Source: Dermacentor variabilis
Taxonomy: Eukaryota; Arthropoda; Arachnida; Ixodida; Ixodidae
Direction of reading: 5' to 3'
Length of the DNA: 64,000 bases
NCBI RefSeq assembly: GCF_050947875.1
Contig: NW_027460291.1
Location: 24,651,868 to 24,715,867 of the forward strand
The stretch's first letter is position 1; each line of letters begins with the position of its first letter. The notes below the pieces were generated by a model. The model ran no database searches. It saw nothing but the letters and a program-made list of their open reading frames with translations, and was not told the origin of the DNA. Below, in pieces: positions 33,730-46,137 of this stretch. Both the position numbers and the translations under genes were made by a program.

Positions 33730-36700
33730 TTTCACGTCATCTTGGGTAACGAGGTATGTGCCACTGGGAGTCTCCCGATCCACGATGACTAAAACGATCC
33801 CTTAAACTTAACTTAAGTTGGCTGGAATCGATCCCAGGCCACAAGGATTCCTCAACCTCAGAAAACTGGCGCATGAGCAGGCTGCGCCAGATATGCATGT
33901 GGAATGTGCCGGTCCTCAATGAACCTCTTTGATGCCAACACTTTAGCGAGCTACGCCATAATTGCATTGGGTATCCGACACTCTGTCGGTGCTGGTCTTC
34001 AATAAAGCAGTTTGAGCCTGCTTAGGTCACTGGGTGTGTGCCAGTAGGTGACTGCCTCCCTTCCATGTACGTCTTTCACGTCATCTTGGGCAACTAGGTA
34101 TGTGCCACTGGGAGTGTGCCGATCCACGATTACTAAAACGATCCCTTAAACTTAACTTATGCCGGCTGGAATCGATCCCACGCCACAGGGATTCCTCAAC
34201 CTCAGAAAACTGGCGCATTAGCAGGCTGTGCCACATATGCATGTGGAATGTGCCGGTCCTCAATGAACCTCTTTGATGCCAACACTTTAGCGAGCTACGC
34301 CATAAATGCATTGGATATCCGATACTATGTCGGTGCTGGTCTTCAATAAAGCACTTTGAGCCTACTTAGGTCACTGGGTGTGTGCCAGTAGGTGAGTGCC
34401 TCTCTTCCATGTACGTCTTTCACGTCATCTTGGGTAACTAGGTATATGCCACTGGGATTGTGCCGATCCACGATACTAAAACGATCCCTTAATTAAACTT
34501 AACTTATGCCGGCTGGAATCGATCCCACGCCACAGGGATTCCTCAACCTCAGAAAACTGGCGCATTATCAGGCTGTGCCACATATGCATGTGGAATGGGC
34601 CGGTCCTCAATGAACCTCTTTGATGCCAACACTTTAGCGAGCTACGCCATAAATGCATTGGGTATCCGACACTCTGTCGGTGCTGGTCTTAAATAAAGCA
34701 CTTTGAGCCTACTTAGGTCACTGGGTGTGTGCCAGTAGGTGACTGCCTCTCTTCTATGTACGTCTTTCACGTCATCTTGGGTAACTAGGTATGTGCCACT
34801 GGGAGTGTGCCGATCCACAATGACTAGAACGATCCCTTAAACTTAACTTATGCCGGCTGGAATCGATCCCACGCCACAAGGATTCCTCAACCTCAGAAAA
34901 CTGGCGCATGAGCAGGCTGCGCCACTTATGCATGTGGAATGCGCCGGTCCTCAATGAACCTCTTTGATGTCAACACTTTAGCGAGCAACGCCATAAATGC
35001 ATTGGGTATCCGATACTCTGTCGGTGCTGGTCTTCAATAAAGCACTTTGAGCCTTCTTAGGTCACTGGGTATGTGCCAGTAGGTGAGTGCCTCTCCTCTA
35101 TGTACGTCTTTCACGTCATCTTGGGTAACTAGGTATGTGCCACATGGAGTCTGCCGATCCAGGATGACTAAAACGATCCCTTAAACTTAACCTATGCCGG
35201 CTGGAATCGATCCCACGCCACAAGGATTTCTCAACCTCAGAAAACTGGCGCATTAGCAGGCTGCGCCACATATGCATGTGGAATGTGCCGGTCCTCAATG
35301 AACCTCTTTGATGCCAACACTTTAGCGAGCTACGCCATAAATGCATTGGGTATCCGATACTCTGTCGGTGCTGGTCTTCAATAAAGCACTTTGAGCCTTC
35401 TGAGGTCACTGGGTACGTGCCAGTAGGTGACTGCCTCTCTTCCATGTACGTCTTTCACGTCATCTTGGGTAACTAGGTATGTGCCACTGGGAGTGTGCCT
35501 ATCCAAGATTACTAAAACGATCCCTTAAACTTAACTTATGCTGGCTGGAATCGATCCCACGCCACAACGATTCCTCAACCTCAGAAAACTGGCGCATGAG
35601 CAGGCTGTGCCACATATGCATGTGGAATGTGCCGGTCCTCAATGAACCTCTTTGATGCCAACACTTTAGCGAGCTACGCCATAAATGCATTGGGTATCCG
35701 ACACTCTGTCGGTGCTGGTCTTAAATAAAGCACTTTGAGCCTACTTAGGTCACTGGGTGTGTGCCAGTAGGTGACTGCCTCTCTTCCATGTACGTCTTTC
35801 ACGTCATCTTGGGTAACTAGGTATGTGCCACTGGGAGTCTCCCGATCCACGATGACTAAAACGATCCCTTAAACTTAACTTAAGTTGGCTGGAATCGATC
35901 CCAGGCCACAAGGATTCCTCAACCTCAGAAAACTGGCGCATGAGCAGGCTGCGCCACTTATGCATGTGGAATGCGCCGGTCCTCAATGAACCTCTTTGAT
36001 GCCAACACTTTAGCGAGCAACGCCATAAATGCATTGGGTATCCGATACTCTGTCGGTCCTTGTCTTCAATAAAGCACTTTGAGCCTTCTTAGGTCACTGG
36101 GTATGTGCCAGTAGGTCAGTGCCTCTCCTCCATGTACGTCTTTCACGTCATCTTGGGTAACTAGGTATGTGCCACATGGAGTCTGCCGATCCAGGATGAC
36201 TAAAACGATCCCTTAAACTTAACCTATGCCGGCTGGAATCGATCCCACGCCACAAGGATTTCTCAACCTCAGAAAACTGGCGCATTAGCAGGCTGCGCCA
36301 CATATGCATGTGGAATGTGCCGGTCCTCAATGAACCTCTTTGATGCCAACACTTTAGCGAGCTACGCCATAAATGCATTGGGTGTCCGATACTCTGTCGG
36401 TGCTGGTCTTCAATAAAGCACTTTGAGCCTTCTGAGGTCACTGGGTACGTGCCAGTAGGTGACTGCCTCTCTTCCATGTACGTCTTTCACGTAATCTTGG
36501 GTAACTAGGTATGTGCCACTGGGAGTGTGCCGCTCCACGGTGACTAAAACGATCCCTTGAACTTAACTTATGCCGGCTGGAATCGATCCCACGCCACAAG
36601 GATTCCTCAACCTCAGAAAACTGGCGCATTAGCAGGCTGCGCCACATATGCATGTGGAATGTGCCGGTCCTCAATGAACCTCTTTGATGCCAACACTTTA

Positions 36701-39700
36701 GCGAGCTACGCCATAAATGCATTGGGTATCCGATACTCTGTCGGTGCTGGTCTTCAATAAAGCACTTTGAGCCTTCTTAGGTCACTGGGTATGTGCCAGT
36801 AGGTGAGTGCCTCTCTTCCATGTACGTCTTTCACGTCATCTTGGGTAACTAGGTATGTGCCACTGGGAGTCTCCCGATCCACGATGACTAAAACGATCCC
36901 TTAAACTTAACTTAAGTTGGCTGGAATCGATCCCAGGCCACAAGGATTCCTCAACCTCAGAAAACTGGCGCATGAGCAGGCTGCGCCAGATATGCATGTG
37001 GAATGTGCCGGTCCTCAATGAACCTCTTTGATGCCAACACTTTAGCGAGCTACGCCATAATTGCATTGGGTATCCGACACTCTGTCGGTGCTGGTCTTCA
37101 ATAAAGCAGTTTGAGCCTGCTTAGGTCACTGGGTGTGTGCCAGTAGGTGACTGCCTCCCTTCCATGTACGTCTTTCACGTCATCTTGGGCAACTAGGTAT
37201 GTGCCACTGGGAGTGTGCCGATCCACGATTACTAAAACGATCCCTTAAACTTGACTTATGCCGCCTGGAATCGATCCCACGCCACAGGGATTCCTCAACC
37301 TCAGAAAACTGGCGCATTAGCAGGCTGTGCCACATATGCATGTGGAATGTGCCGGTCCTCAATGAACCTCTTTGATGCCAACACTTTAGCGAGCTACGCC
37401 ATAAATGCATTGGATATCCGATACTATGTCGGTGCTGGTTTTCAATAAAGCACTTTGAGCCTACTTAGGTCACTGGGTGTGTGCCAGTAGGTGAGTGCCT
37501 CTCTTCCATGTACGTCTTTCACGTCATCTTGGGTAACTAGGTATATGCCACTGGGATTGTGCCGATCCACGATACTAAAACGATCCCTTCATTAAACTTA
37601 ACTTATGCCGGCTGGAATCGATCCCACGCCACCGGGATTCCTCAACCTCAGAAAACTGGCGCATTAGCAGGCTGTGCCACATATGCATGTGGAATGGGCC
37701 GGTCCTCAATGAACCTCTTTGATGCCAACACTTTAGCGAGCTACGCCATAAACGCATTGGGTATCCGACACTCTGTCGGTGCTGGTCTTCAATAAAGCAC
37801 TTTGAGCCTACTTAGGTCACTGGGTGTGTGCCAGTAGGTGACTGCCTCTCTTCCATGTACGTCTTTCACGTCATCTTGGGTAACTAGGTATGTGCCACTG
37901 GGAGTGTGCCGATCCACGATGACTAAAACGATCCCTTAATTAAACTTAACTTATGCCGGCTTGAATCGATCCCACGCCACAAGGATTCTTCAACCTCAGA
38001 AAACTGGCGCATTAGAAGGCTGCGCAACATATGCTTGTGGCGTGTGCCGGTCCTCAATGAACCTCTTTGATGCGAACATATTAGCGAGCTACGCCATAAA
38101 TGCATTGGGTATCCGATACTCTGTCGGTGCTGGTCTTCAATAAAGCGCTTTCAGCCTTCTTAGGTCACTGGGTATGTGCCAGTAGGTGACTGCCTCTCTT
38201 CCATGTACGTCTTTCACATCATCTTGGGTAACTAGGTATGTGCCACTGGGAGTGTGCCTATCCAAGATTACTAAAACGATCCCTTAAACTTAACTTATGC
38301 TGGCTGGAATCGATCCCACGCCACAACGATTCCTCAACCTCAGAAAACTGGCGCATGAGCAGGCTGCGCCACATATGCATGTGGAATGTGCCGGTACTCA
38401 ATGAACCTCTTTGATGCCAACACTTTAGCGAGCTACGCCATAAATGCATTGGGTATCCGACACTCTGTCGGTGCTGGTCTTAAATAAAGCACTTTGAGCC
38501 TACTTAGGTCACTGGGTGTGTGCCAGTAGGTGACTGCCTCTCTTCCATGTACGTCTTTCACGTCATCTTGGGTAACTAGGTATGTGCCACTGGGAGTGTG
38601 CCGATCCACGATGACTAGAACGATCCCTTAAACTTAACTTATGCCGGCTGGAATCGATCCCACGCCACAAGGATTCCTCAACCTCAGAAAACTGGCGCAT
38701 GAGCAGGCTGCGCCACTTATGCATGTGGAATGCGCCGGTCCTCAATGAACCTCTTTGATGCCAACACTTTAGCGAGCAACGCCATAAACGCATTGGGTAT
38801 CCGATACTCTGTCGGTGCTGGTCTTCAATAAAGCACTTTGAGCCTTCTTAGGTCACTGGGTATGTGCCAGTAGGTGAGTGCCTCTCCTCCATGTACGTCT
38901 TTCACGTCATCTTGGGTAACTAGGTATGTGCCACATGGAGTCTGCCGATCCAGGATGACTAAAACGATCCCTTAAACTTAACCTATTCCGGCTGGAATCG
39001 ATCCCACGCCACAAGGATTTCTCAACCTCAGAAAACTGGCGCATAAGCAGGCTGCGCCACATATGCATGTGGAATGTGCCGGTCCTCAATGAACCTCTTT
39101 GATGCCAACACTTTAGCGAGCTACGCCATAAATGCATTGGGTATCCGATACTCTGTCGGTGCTGGTCTTCAATAAAGCACTTTGAGCTTTCTTAGGTCAC
39201 TGGGTACGTGCCAGTAGGTGACTGCCTCTCTTCCATGTAGGTTTTTCACGTCATCTTGGGTAACTAGGTATGTGCCACTGGGAGTGTGCCGTTCCACGAT
39301 TACTAAAACGATCCCTTAATTAAACTTAACTTATGCCGGCTGGAATCGATCCCACGCCACAAGGATTCCTCAACCACAGAAAACTGGCGCATTAGTAGGC
39401 TGCGCCACATATGCTTGTGGAGTGTGCCGGTCCTCAATGAACCTCTTTGATGCGAACACTTTAGCGAGTTTCGCCATAAATGCATTGGGTATCCGATACT
39501 CTGTCGGTGCTGGTCTTCAATAAAGCACTTTGAGCCTTCTTAGGTCACTGGGTATGTGCCAGTAGGTGAGTGCCTCTCTTCCATGTATGTCTTTCACGTC
39601 ATCTTGGGTAACTAGGTATGTGCCACTGGGAGTGTGCCTATCCAAGATTCCTAAAACGATCCCTTAAACTTAACTTATGCTGGCTGGAATCGATCCCACG

Positions 39701-40279
39701 CCACAAGGATTCCTCAACCTCAGAAAACTGGCGCATTAGCAGGCTGCGCCACATATGCATGTGGAATGTGCCGGTCCTCAATGAACCTCTTTGATGCCAA
39801 CATTTTAGCAAGCTACGCCGTAAATGCATTGGGTATGTGATACTCTGTCGGTGCTGCTCTTCAATAAAGCACTTTGAGCCTACTTAGGTCACTGGGTGTG
39901 TGCCAGTAGGTGACTGCCTCTCTTCCATGTACGTCTTTCACATCATCTTGGGTAACTAGGTATGTGCCACTGGGAGTGTGCCTATCCAAGATTCCTAAAA
40001 CGATCCCTTAAACTTAACTTATGCTGGCTGGAATCGATCCCACGCCACAAGGATTCCTCAACCTCAGAAAACTGGCGCATTAGCAGGCTGCGCCACATAT
40101 GCATGTGGAATGTGCCGGTCCTCAATGAACCTCTTTGACGCCAACACTTTAGCGAGCTACGCCATAAATGCATTGGGTATCCGATACTCTGTCGGTGCTG
40201 GTCTTCAATAAAGCACTTTGAGCCTTCTTAGGTCACTGGGTATGTGCCAGTAGGTGAGTGCCTCTCTTCCATGTACGTC
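33730..40279. repeat. Right-regime higher-order unit 2 (19 monomers)
   Basis: Order and starts: A 33730, B 34074, C 34418 (347), X 34765, D 35109, E 35453, A/X 35797, D 36141, G1 36485, A 36829, B' 37173, C/H mosaic 37517 (347), I 37864 (348), J 38212, K 38556, N 38900, P 39244 (348), L 39592, M 39936. B' is B with CTTGACTTATGCCGCC. Relative to units 3 and 5, the second A-B'-C run goes straight to I; X, D and most of H are missing. Confidence 0.85.
37517..37863. repeat. Mosaic monomer C-left / H-right
   Basis: The left part has C markers (GGTATATGCC, GGGATTGTGCC, ATGGGCCGG); the right end has the H form TAAACGCATT and GGTCTTCAATAAA, where C normally has TAAATGC and GGTCTTAAATAAA. The switch lies between 37698 and 37753. 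The next monomer is I, the normal follower of H, so a three-monomer jump is fixed here. The usual TTAATTAA reads TTCATTAA. Confidence 0.85.
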
Positions 40280-41658
40280 TTTCACGTCATCTTGGGTAAC
40301 TAGGTATGTGCCACTGGGAGTCTCCCGATCCACGATGACTAAAACGATCCCTTAAACTTAACTTAAGTTGGCTGGAATCGATCCCAGGCCACAAGGATTC
40401 CTCAACCTCAGAAAACTGGCGCATGAGCAGGCTGCGCCAGATATGCATGTGGAATGTGCCGGTCCTCAATGAACCTCTTTGATGCCAACACTTTAGCGAG
40501 CTACGCCATAATTGCATTGGGTATCCGACACTCTGTCGGTGCTGGTCTTCAATAAAGCAGTTTGAGCCTGCTTAGGTCACTGGGTGTGTGCCAGTAGGTG
40601 ACTGCCTCCCTTCCATGTACGTCTTTCACGTCATCTTGGGCAACTAGGTATGTGCCACTGGGAGTGTGCCGATCCACGATTACTAAAACGATCCCTTAAA
40701 CTTAACTTATGCCGGCTGGAATCGATCCCACGCCACAGGGATTCCTCAACCTCAGAAAACTGGCGCATTAGCAGGCTGTGCCACATATGCATGTGGAATG
40801 TGCCGGTCCTCAATGAACCACTTTGATGCCAACACTTTAGCAAGCTACGCCATAAATGCATTGGACATCCGATACTATGTCGGTGCTGGTCTTCAATAAA
40901 GCACTTTGAGCCTACTTAGGTCACTGGGTGAGTGCCAGTAGGTGAGTGCCTCTCTTCCATGTACGTCTTTCACGTCATCTTGGGTAACTAGGTATATGCC
41001 ACTGGGATTGTGCCGATCCACGATACTAAAACGATCCCTTAATTAAACTTAACTTATGCCGGCTGGAATCGATCCCACGCCACAGCGATTCCTCAACCTC
41101 AGAAAACTGGCGCATTAGCAGGCTGTGCCACATATGCATGTGGAATGGGCCGGTCCTCAATGAACCTCTTTGATGCCAACACTTTAGCGAGCTACGCCAT
41201 AAATGCATTGGGTATCCGACACTCTGTCGGTGCTGGTCTTAAATAAAGCACTTTGAGCCTACTTAGGTCACTGGGTGTGTGCCAGTAGGTGACTGCCTCT
41301 CTTCCATGTACGTCTTTCACGTCATCTTGGGTAACTAGGTATGTGCCACTGGGAGTGTGCCGATCCACGATGACTAGAACGATCCCTTAAACTTAACTTA
41401 TGCCGGCTGGAATCGATCCCACGCCACAAGGATTCCTCAACCTCAGAAAACTGGCGCATGAGCAGGCTGCGCCACTTATGCATGTGGAATGCGCCGGTCC
41501 TCAATGAACCTCTTTGATGTCAACACTTTAGCGAGCAACGCCATAAATGCATTGGGTATCCGATACTCTGTCGGTGCTGGTCTTCAATAAAGCACTTTGA
41601 GCCTTCTTAGGTCACTGGGTATGTGCCAGTAGGTGAGTGCCTCTCCTCCATGTGCGTC

Positions 41659-42002
41659 TTTCACGTCATCTTGGGTAACTAGGTATGTGCCACATGGAGT
41701 GTGCCGCTCCACGGTGACTAAAACGATCCCTTGAACTTAACTTATGCCGGCTGGAATCGATCCCACGCCACAAGGATTCCTCAACCTCAGAAAACTGGCG
41801 CATTAGCAGGCTGCGCCACATATGCATGTGGAATGTGCCGGTCCTCAATGAACCTCTTTGATGCCAACACTTTAGCGAGCTACGCCATAAATGCATTGGG
41901 TATCCGATACTCTGTCGGTGCTGGTCTTCAATAAAGCACTTTGAGCCTTCTTAGGTCACTGGGTATGTGCCAGTAGGTGAGTGCCTCTCTTCCATGTACG
42001 TC
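41659..42002. repeat. Mosaic monomer D-left / G-right
   Basis: CCACATGGAGT is the D form, and the immediately following GTGCCGCTCC, CCACGGTGAC and CCTTGAAC are the G form. The switch is confined to bases 41696-41700. At the equivalent place in units 4 and 5 full D and G monomers stand side by side (47517-48204, 52687-53374), so exactly one monomer length was removed here. Confidence 0.9.
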
Positions 42003-45000
42003 TTTCACGTCATCTTGGGTAACTAGGTGTGTGCCACTGGGAGTTTCCCGATCCACGATGACTAAAACGATCCCTTAAACTTAACTTAAGTTGGCTGGAA
42101 TCGATCCCAGGCCACAAGGATTCCTCAACCTCAGAAAACTGGCGCATGAGCAGGCTGCGCCAGATATGCATGTGGAATGTGCCGGTCCTCAATGAACCTC
42201 TTTGATGCCAACACTTTAGCGAGCTACGCCATAATTGCATTGGGTATCCGACACTCTGTCGGTGCTGGTCTTCAATAAAGCAGTTTGAGCCTGCTTAGGT
42301 CACTGGGTGTGTGCCAGTAGGTGACTGCCTCCCTTCCATGTACGTCTTTCACGTCATCTTGGGCAACTAGGTATGTGCCACTGGGAGTGTGCCGATCCAC
42401 GATTACTAAAACGATCCCTTCAACTTGACTTATGCCGCCTGGAATCGATCCCACGCCACAGGGATTCCTCAACCTCAGAAAACTGGCGCATTAGCAGGCT
42501 GTGCCACATATGCATGTGGAATGTGCCGGTCCTCAATAAACCTCTTTGATGCCAACACTTTAGCGAGCTACGCCATAAATGCATTGGATATCCGATACTA
42601 TGTCGGTGCTGGTCTTCAATAAAGCACTTTGAGCCTACTTAGGTCACTGGGTGTGTGCCAGTAGGTGAGTGCCTCTCTTCCATGTACGTCTTTCACGTCA
42701 TCTTGGGTAACTAGGCATATGCCACTGGGATTGTGCCGATCCACGATACTAAAACGATCCCTTAATTAAACTTAACTTATGCCGGCTGGAATCGATCCCA
42801 CGCCACCGGGATTCCTCAACCTCAGAAAACTGGCGCATTAGCAGGCTGTGCCACATATGCATGTGGAATGGGCCGGTCCTCAATGAACCTCTTTGATGCC
42901 AACACTTTAGCGAGCTACGCCATAAATGCATTGGGTATCCGACACTCTGTCGGTGCTGGTCTTAAATAAAGCACTTTGAGCCTACTTAGGTCACTGGGTG
43001 TGTGCCAGTAGGTGACTGCCTCTCTTCCATGTACGTCTTTCACGTCATCTTGGGTAACTAGGTATGTGCCACTGGGAGTGTGCCGATCCACGATGACTAG
43101 AACGATCCCTTAAACTTAACTTATGCCGGCTGGAATCGATCCCACGCGACAAGGATTCCTCAACCTCAGAAAACTGGCGCATGAGCAGGCTGCGCCACTT
43201 ATGCATGTGGAATGCGCCGGTCCTCAATGAACCTCTTTGATGTCAACACTTTAGCGAGCAACGCCATAAATGCATTGGGTATCCGATACTCTGTCGGTGC
43301 TGGTCTTAAATAAAGCACTTTGAGCCTTCTTAGGTCACTGGGTATGTGCCAGTAGGTGAGTGCCTCTCCTCCATGTACGTCTTTCACGTCATCTTGGGTA
43401 ACTAGGTATGTGCCACATGGAGTCTGCCGATCCAGGATGACTAAAACTATCCCTTAAACTTAACCTATGCCGGCTGGAATCGATCCCACGCCACAAGGAT
43501 TTCTCAACCTCAGAAAACTGGCGCATTAGCAGGCTGCGCCACATATGCATGTGGAATGTGCCGGTCCTCAATGAACCTCTTTGATGCCAACACTTTAGCG
43601 AGCTACGCCATAAATGCATTGGGTATCCGATACTCTGTCGGTGCTGGTCTTCAATAAAGCACTTTGAGCCTTCTGAGGTCACTGGGTACGTGCCAGTAGG
43701 TGACTGCCTCTCTTCCATGTACGTCTTTCACGTCATCTTGGGTAACTAGGTATGTGCCACTGGGAGTGTGCCGATCCAGAATTACTAAAACGATCCCTTA
43801 AACTTAACTTATGCCGGCTGGAATCGATCCCACGCCACAGGGATTCCTCAACCTCAGAAAACTGGCGCATTAGCAGGCTGCGCCACATATGCATGTGGAA
43901 TGTGCCGGTCCTCAATGAACCTCTTTGATGCCAACACTTTAGCGAGCTACGCCATAAACGCATTGGGTATCCGGCACTCTGTCGGTGCTGGTCTTCAATA
44001 AAGCACTTTGAGCCTACTTAGGTCACTGGGTGTGTGCCAGTAGGTGACTGCCTCTCTTCCATGTACGTCTTTCACGTCATCTTGGGTAACTAGGTATGTG
44101 CCACTGGGAGTGTGCCGATCCACGATGACTAAAACGATCCCTTAATTAAACTTAACTTATGCCGGCTTGAATCGATCCCACGCCACAAGGATTCTTCAAC
44201 CTCAGAAAACTGGCGCATTAGAAGGCTGCGCCACATATGCTTGTGGCGTGTGCCGGTCCTCAATGAACCTCTTTGATGCGAACATATTAGCGAGCTACGC
44301 CATAAATGCATTGGGTATCCGATACTCTGTCGGTGCTGGTCTTCAATAAAGCGCTTTCAGCCTTCTTAGGTCACTGGGTATGTGCCAGTAGGTGACTGCC
44401 TCTCTTCCATGTACGTCTTTCACATCATCTTGGGTAACTAGGTATGTGCCACTGGGAGTGTGCCTATCCAAGATTACTAAAACGATCCCTTAAACTTAAC
44501 TTATGCTGGCTGGAATCGATCCCACGCCACAACGATTCCTCAACCTCAGAAAACTGGCGCATGAGCAGGCTGCGCCACATATGCATGTGGAATGTGCCGG
44601 TACTCAATGAACCTCTTTGATGCCAACACTTTAGCGAGCTACGCCATAAATGCATTGGGTATCCGACACTCTGTCGGTGCTGGTCTTAAATAAAGCACTT
44701 TGAGCCTACTTAGGTCACTGGGTGTGTGCCAGTAGGTGACTGCCTCTCTTCCATGTACGTCTTTCACGTCATCTTGGGTAACTAGGTATGTGCCACTGGG
44801 AGTGTGCCGATCCACGATGACTAGAACGATCCCTTAAACTTAACTTATGCCGGCTGGAATCGATCCCACGCCACAAGGATTCCTCAACCTCAGAAAACTG
44901 GCGCATGAGCAGGCTGCGCCACTTATGCATGTGGAATGCGCCGGTCCTCAATGAACCTCTTTGATGCCAACACTTTAGCGAGCAACGCCATAAACGCATT

Positions 45001-45105
45001 GGGTATCCGATACTCTGTCGGTGCTGGTCTTCAATAAAGCACTTTGAGCCTTCTTAGGTCACTGGGTATGTGCCAGTAGGTGAGTGCCTCTCCTCCATGT
45101 ACGTC

Positions 45106-45449
45106 TTTCACGTCATCTTGGGTAACTAGGTATGTGCCACATGGAGTCTGCCGATCCAGGATGACTAAAACGATCCCTTAAACTTAACCTATTCCGGCTG
45201 GAATCGATCCCACGCCACAAGGATTCCTCAACCACAGAAAACTGGCGCATTAGTAGGCTGCGCCACATATGCTTGTGGAGTGTGCCGGTCCTCAATGAAC
45301 CTCTTTGATGCGAACACTTTAGCGAGTTTCGCCATAAATGCATTGGGTATCCGATACTCTGTCGGTGCTGGTCTTCAATAAAGCACTTTGAGCCTTCTTA
45401 GGTCACTGGGTATGTGCCAGTAGGTGAGTGCCTCTCTTCCATGTATGTC
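45106..45449. repeat. Mosaic monomer N-left / P-right
   Basis: CCACATGGAGTC and CCTATTCCGG are N markers; GGATTCCTCAACCACAG, CTTGTGGAGTG and AGTTTCGCC are P markers. The switch lies between 45194 and 45226. Unit 2 has complete N and P monomers at 38900 and 39244. Because the TTAA insertion of P lies left of the switch, the mosaic is 344 bp long. Confidence 0.9.
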
Positions 45450-46137
45450 TTTCACGTCATCTTGGGTAACTAGGTATGTGCCACTGGGAGTGTGCCTATC
45501 CAAGATTCCTAAAACGATCCCTTAAACTTAACTTATGCTGGCTGGAATCGATCCCACGCCACAAGGATTCCTCAACCTCAGAAAACTGGCGCATTAGCAG
45601 GCTGCGCCACATATGCATGTGGAATGTGCCGGTCCTCAATGAACCTCTTTGATGCCAACATTTTAGCAAGCTACGCCGTAAATGCATTGGGTATGTGATA
45701 CTCTGTCGGTGCTGCTCTTCAATAAAGCACTTTGAGCCTACTTAGGTCACTGGGTGTGTGCCAGTAGGTGACTGCCTCTCTTCCATGTACGTCTTTCACA
45801 TCATCTTGGGTAACTAGGTATGTGCCACTGGGAGTGTGCCTATCCAAGATTCCTAAAACGATCCTTTAAACTTAACTTATGCTGGCTGGAATCGATCCCA
45901 CGCCACAAGGATTCCTCAACCTCAGAAAACTGGCGCATTAGCAGGCTGCGCCACATATGCATGTGGAATGTGCCGGTCCTCAATGAACCTCTTTGATGCC
46001 AACACTTTAGCGAGCTACGCCATAAATGCATTGGGTATCCGATACTCTGTCGGTGCTGGTCTTCAATAAAGCACTTTGAGCCTTCTTAGGTCACTGGGTA
46101 TGTGCCAGTAGGTGAGTGCCTCTCTTCCATGTACGTC

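Larger units (their letters stand above)
40280..46137. repeat. Right-regime higher-order unit 3 (17 monomers)
   Basis: Order and starts: A 40280, B 40624, C 40968 (347), X 41315, D/G mosaic 41659, A 42003, B' 42347, C 42691 (347), X 43038, D 43382, H 43726, I 44070 (348), J 44418, K 44762, N/P mosaic 45106, L 45450, M 45794. Compared with unit 5 it lacks one monomer at D-G and one at N-P, each replaced by a single mosaic, and it has no Q-to-R' segment. Confidence 0.88.
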
